Shown here piece by piece: positions 62,194-64,000 of a stretch of 64,000 nucleotides of DNA. Source of the stretch: Porticoccaceae bacterium LTM1 (GTDB taxonomy: Bacteria; Pseudomonadota; Gammaproteobacteria; Pseudomonadales; Porticoccaceae); NCBI GenBank assembly GCA_030252795.1, contig CP127080.1, positions 1,996,501 to 2,060,500 on the forward strand, in the 5' to 3' direction. The notes beneath the pieces were generated by a model. That model was not told the origin of the DNA. It did no database searches and saw only the letters and a program-made list of their open reading frames with translations. Each line of letters opens with the position of its first letter. Within the stretch, counting starts at the first letter, position 1. The translations under genes and the position numbers were made by a program.

Positions 62194-63567
62194 TCAGGCC
62201 GGAGCCAGACCCGGAATGGAAACGCCCTGCTCTCGCAGTTTGGCCAGTTTATAACGCAGTGTGCGCGGGCTGATGCCGAGGCGTGCAGCGGCCTCTTTGC
62301 GGCGACCGTTTTCCGCTTCCAACGCCTCGATAATCAGCGCTTGTTCGCGGTTTTTCATTTCGTTGCCCAGCTGGCTGCCGCTTTCTTGTTCGACCTGTGC
62401 AGCAGCTTGAACAGGGGCTGCCATTACCTGATTAACCGGTGCCGATTCAGCATGTTCAAAGTGCAAATCCTGCGGATGAATTACGTTGCCGACGCAGAGA
62501 ATCAGTGCACGCTGTACCACGTTTTCCAGTTCGCGAACATTACCGGGCCAGGCGTATTGGGTCAGCTTCTGCTCGGCCTCGCGGCTGAACTGCATGCCAG
62601 AACCGGCCGGTGCGTAACGTTCGACAAAGCTGCGCGCGATTGGCGCAATATCAAACGGACGCTCGCGCAGCGGCGGCAGTTGCAAGGGAAAAACGTTGAG
62701 GCGATAAAACAGGTCTTCACGGAAGCGACCTTCGGCCACTTCGTCGCGCAGATTGCGGTTGGTGGTGGCCAGTACGCGCACATCCAGTTTTACCTGCTTC
62801 TGACTGCCCAGACGCTCCACTTCGCGCTCCTGTAAAACCCGCAGCAATTTTGCCTGCAGTGACAGATCCATTTCGGAAATTTCATCCAGCAGCAGTGTGC
62901 CGCCCTGGGCCTGTTCAAATTTACCGGCGCGGGATTGGTACGCTCCGGTAAATGCACCTTTTTCATAACCGAATAGTACCGACTCCAGCATGCTCTCCGG
63001 AATCGCCGCACAGTTAATGGCAATAAAAGGGTTTTCCTTACGCGGTGACTGGTTATGAATCAGACGGGCAAACACCTCTTTACCCGAACCGGATTCACCA
63101 CTGATCATTACGGTGGCATCGGAATTGGCAACGCGACCTGCCAGTTCCACCAACTGCAAAGTGCGAGGATCTTCCGCTACCAGATCTCCTGCCGGCGTCG
63201 AATTATCGACGATAAAGCGACTGACCATTTCCACCAGCACTTCCGCTTCAAACGGTTTTACCAGATAGTCCGCCGCGCCATCACGCATTGCATCTACGGC
63301 ACGCTCAATACTGCCGTATGCAGTCATCAATACTACCGGCAGTTCAGGCCAGCGGCCTTTAATCTGGCGCAGCAGAGTGTGACCATCCATTGCCGCCATC
63401 TGAACATCGCTGACCACCAATCCAACGCGTTCATTGCGCAGCAGTTCCATCGCCTGCTTGCCGTCACACGCGTGGATCACACTGAATCCGGCAAACTCAA
63501 GGGTGTCGCACAGCGCTTCGCGCAGGGTTGCGTCGTCCTCTACTACCAGTACTCGTGATTTTTTCAT
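62194..63567 (-). CDS. fleR: FleR-like sigma-54-dependent response regulator
   Basis: The 457-residue NtrC-type activator has an N-terminal receiver domain (phospho-acceptor Asp in VVSDVQMAAMDGHTLL, about residue 54), a sigma-54 interaction AAA+ domain with Walker A ISGESGSGKEVFA (about 157-169) and GYEKGAFTGAYQSR, and a C-terminal HTH (EAAARLGISPRTLRYKL). It activates mid-class flagellar genes with sigma-54. It is paired with the partial FleS kinase. Confidence 0.93.
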   Translation of the reverse strand: MKKSRVLVVEDDATLREALCDTLEFAGFSVIHACDGKQAMELLRNERVGLVVSDVQMAAMDGHTLLRQIKGRWPELPVVLMTAYGSIERAVDAMRDGAADYLVKPFEAEVLVEMVSRFIVDNSTPAGDLVAEDPRTLQLVELAGRVANSDATVMISGESGSGKEVFARLIHNQSPRKENPFIAINCAAIPESMLESVLFGYEKGAFTGAYQSRAGKFEQAQGGTLLLDEISEMDLSLQAKLLRVLQEREVERLGSQKQVKLDVRVLATTNRNLRDEVAEGRFREDLFYRLNVFPLQLPPLRERPFDIAPIARSFVERYAPAGSGMQFSREAEQKLTQYAWPGNVRELENVVQRALILCVGNVIHPQDLHFEHAESAPVNQVMAAPVQAAAQVEQESGSQLGNEMKNREQALIIEALEAENGRRKEAAARLGISPRTLRYKLAKLREQGVSIPGLAPA

Positions 63568-63601
63568 GGCTCAGCCTCTTAATTTTTTTATCCAAAAATT
63601 A

Positions 63602-64000
63602 TTAATTTATGTCGTCAGTCAGTGCTTTTTTCTCAGTATTACCAACTCCCTGACTGACACTATTACTCTGCCGTGCCCACATCCCCGCACCAGGGTCGTC
63701 GGCCATTTTTTCGGCGTGCAGTGGCAAGCTGATGCGAAACTCTGCACCGCCCTCACCATCAATTGCCGGGGCGTCATTTACTTCGATGGTGCCGCCGTGA
63801 GCGCGAATGGTCATCGCGACCACCGCCAGCCCCAACCCTGTACCTTGCACGCGAGTGGTAAAAAACGGATCAAAAATTTTGCTGCGAATAGCACGATCGA
63901 CACCGGGACCGTTATCGCGCAGACATATGGTCAACTGGTTTTCGTCGGTTTTGGCCAGCAGTTCCAGGCAGACGTCTTCGCCCACCACATCAATGGCGTT
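63602..64000 (-). CDS. fleS: FleS-like sensor histidine kinase (5' end beyond window)
   Basis: Only the C-terminal ATPase domain is visible. It has the N-box NAIDVVGE, the G1 motif LRDNGPGVDRAIRSKIFDPF, the G2 motif VQGTGLGLAVVAMTIRAHGG and a C-terminal acidic tail. The rest of the gene lies beyond the window end. It is 34 bp upstream of fleR on the same strand, as in the FleSR two-component system. Confidence 0.85.
   Translation of the reverse strand, partial: NAIDVVGEDVCLELLAKTDENQLTICLRDNGPGVDRAIRSKIFDPFFTTRVQGTGLGLAVVAMTIRAHGGTIEVNDAPAIDGEGGAEFRISLPLHAEKMADDPGAGMWARQSNSVSQGVGNTEKKALTDDIN

Overview
The window is a chromosomal segment of a free-living, probably marine gammaproteobacterium. 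It looks related to the Pseudomonas, Cellvibrionales and Oceanospirillales groups. The evidence is gene order: ruvC-ruvA-ruvB-ybgC-tolQ-tolR-tolA, fmdB-aspS-yebC, hda-DUF2066 divergent from purM-purN-DUF3108, wrbA-DUF2069, and a Pseudomonas-type polar flagellar regulon (FleS/FleR, FlhF/FleN, MotC/MotD). The species cannot be resolved from sequence alone. No rRNA, tRNA, CRISPR array, prophage or complete insertion sequence was seen.

Layout. 1-8.6 kb (minus strand): cell-envelope Tol system, Holliday-junction processing (RuvABC), YebC regulator, AspS and an FmdB zinc ribbon. 8.9-16.5 kb: a histone-like HU protein with a basic tail, an aldehyde dehydrogenase, acylphosphatase, a thioredoxin-like lipoprotein, YihY, an ArsC-like protein, WrbA, a DUF2069 protein and the SppA peptidase. 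16.7-22.0 kb (minus): a TRAP transporter next to 5-oxoprolinase PxpABC, probably a pyroglutamate uptake and use unit. 22.1-28.9 kb (minus): an RND efflux pair, a lipoprotein isoaspartyl peptidase and an outer-membrane beta-barrel. 29-35.3 kb: hda, DUF2066, purMN, DUF3108, DUF3014 and SirB2. 35.3-37.3 kb is an accessory patch with a monooxygenase-fold gene, a duplicated sirB2 tail and three orphan membrane proteins.

From 37.3 kb to the right edge the minus strand carries one long flagellar regulon. In transcription order it reads fleS(partial)-fleR-fliE-fliF-fliH-fliI-fliJ, then a 6 kb stretch of unrelated genes (yjdF, an M3 peptidase lipoprotein, HupE, a CoA-transferase), then fliK-fliL-fliN-fliO-fliP-fliQ-fliR-flhB-flhA-flhF-fleN-fliA-motC-motD. 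Sigma-54-type promoters can be seen before fliK, fliL and flhA.

The most striking observation is what this regulon lacks. fliG is absent from its near-invariant slot between fliF and fliH, fliM is absent between fliL and fliN, and the usual cheYZAB block between fliA and motC is also absent. Each junction is clean, with 19 to 27 bp between neighbours. The fliF/fliH junction carries the terminal sequence of a MITE-like repeat that occurs in full twice elsewhere in the window. MotC also has Gln where the FliG-contacting Glu is expected. Either the switch and chemotaxis genes lie elsewhere in the genome, or this is an export-type or decaying flagellum without a normal switch. The window cannot decide between these.

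The intergenic DNA is rich in repeats: VIPAKAG-type REPs, ~75-bp hairpins with a conserved core and locus-specific arms, a ~246-bp tandem array, MITE-like elements, and heptamer arrays of GTCGGAC.
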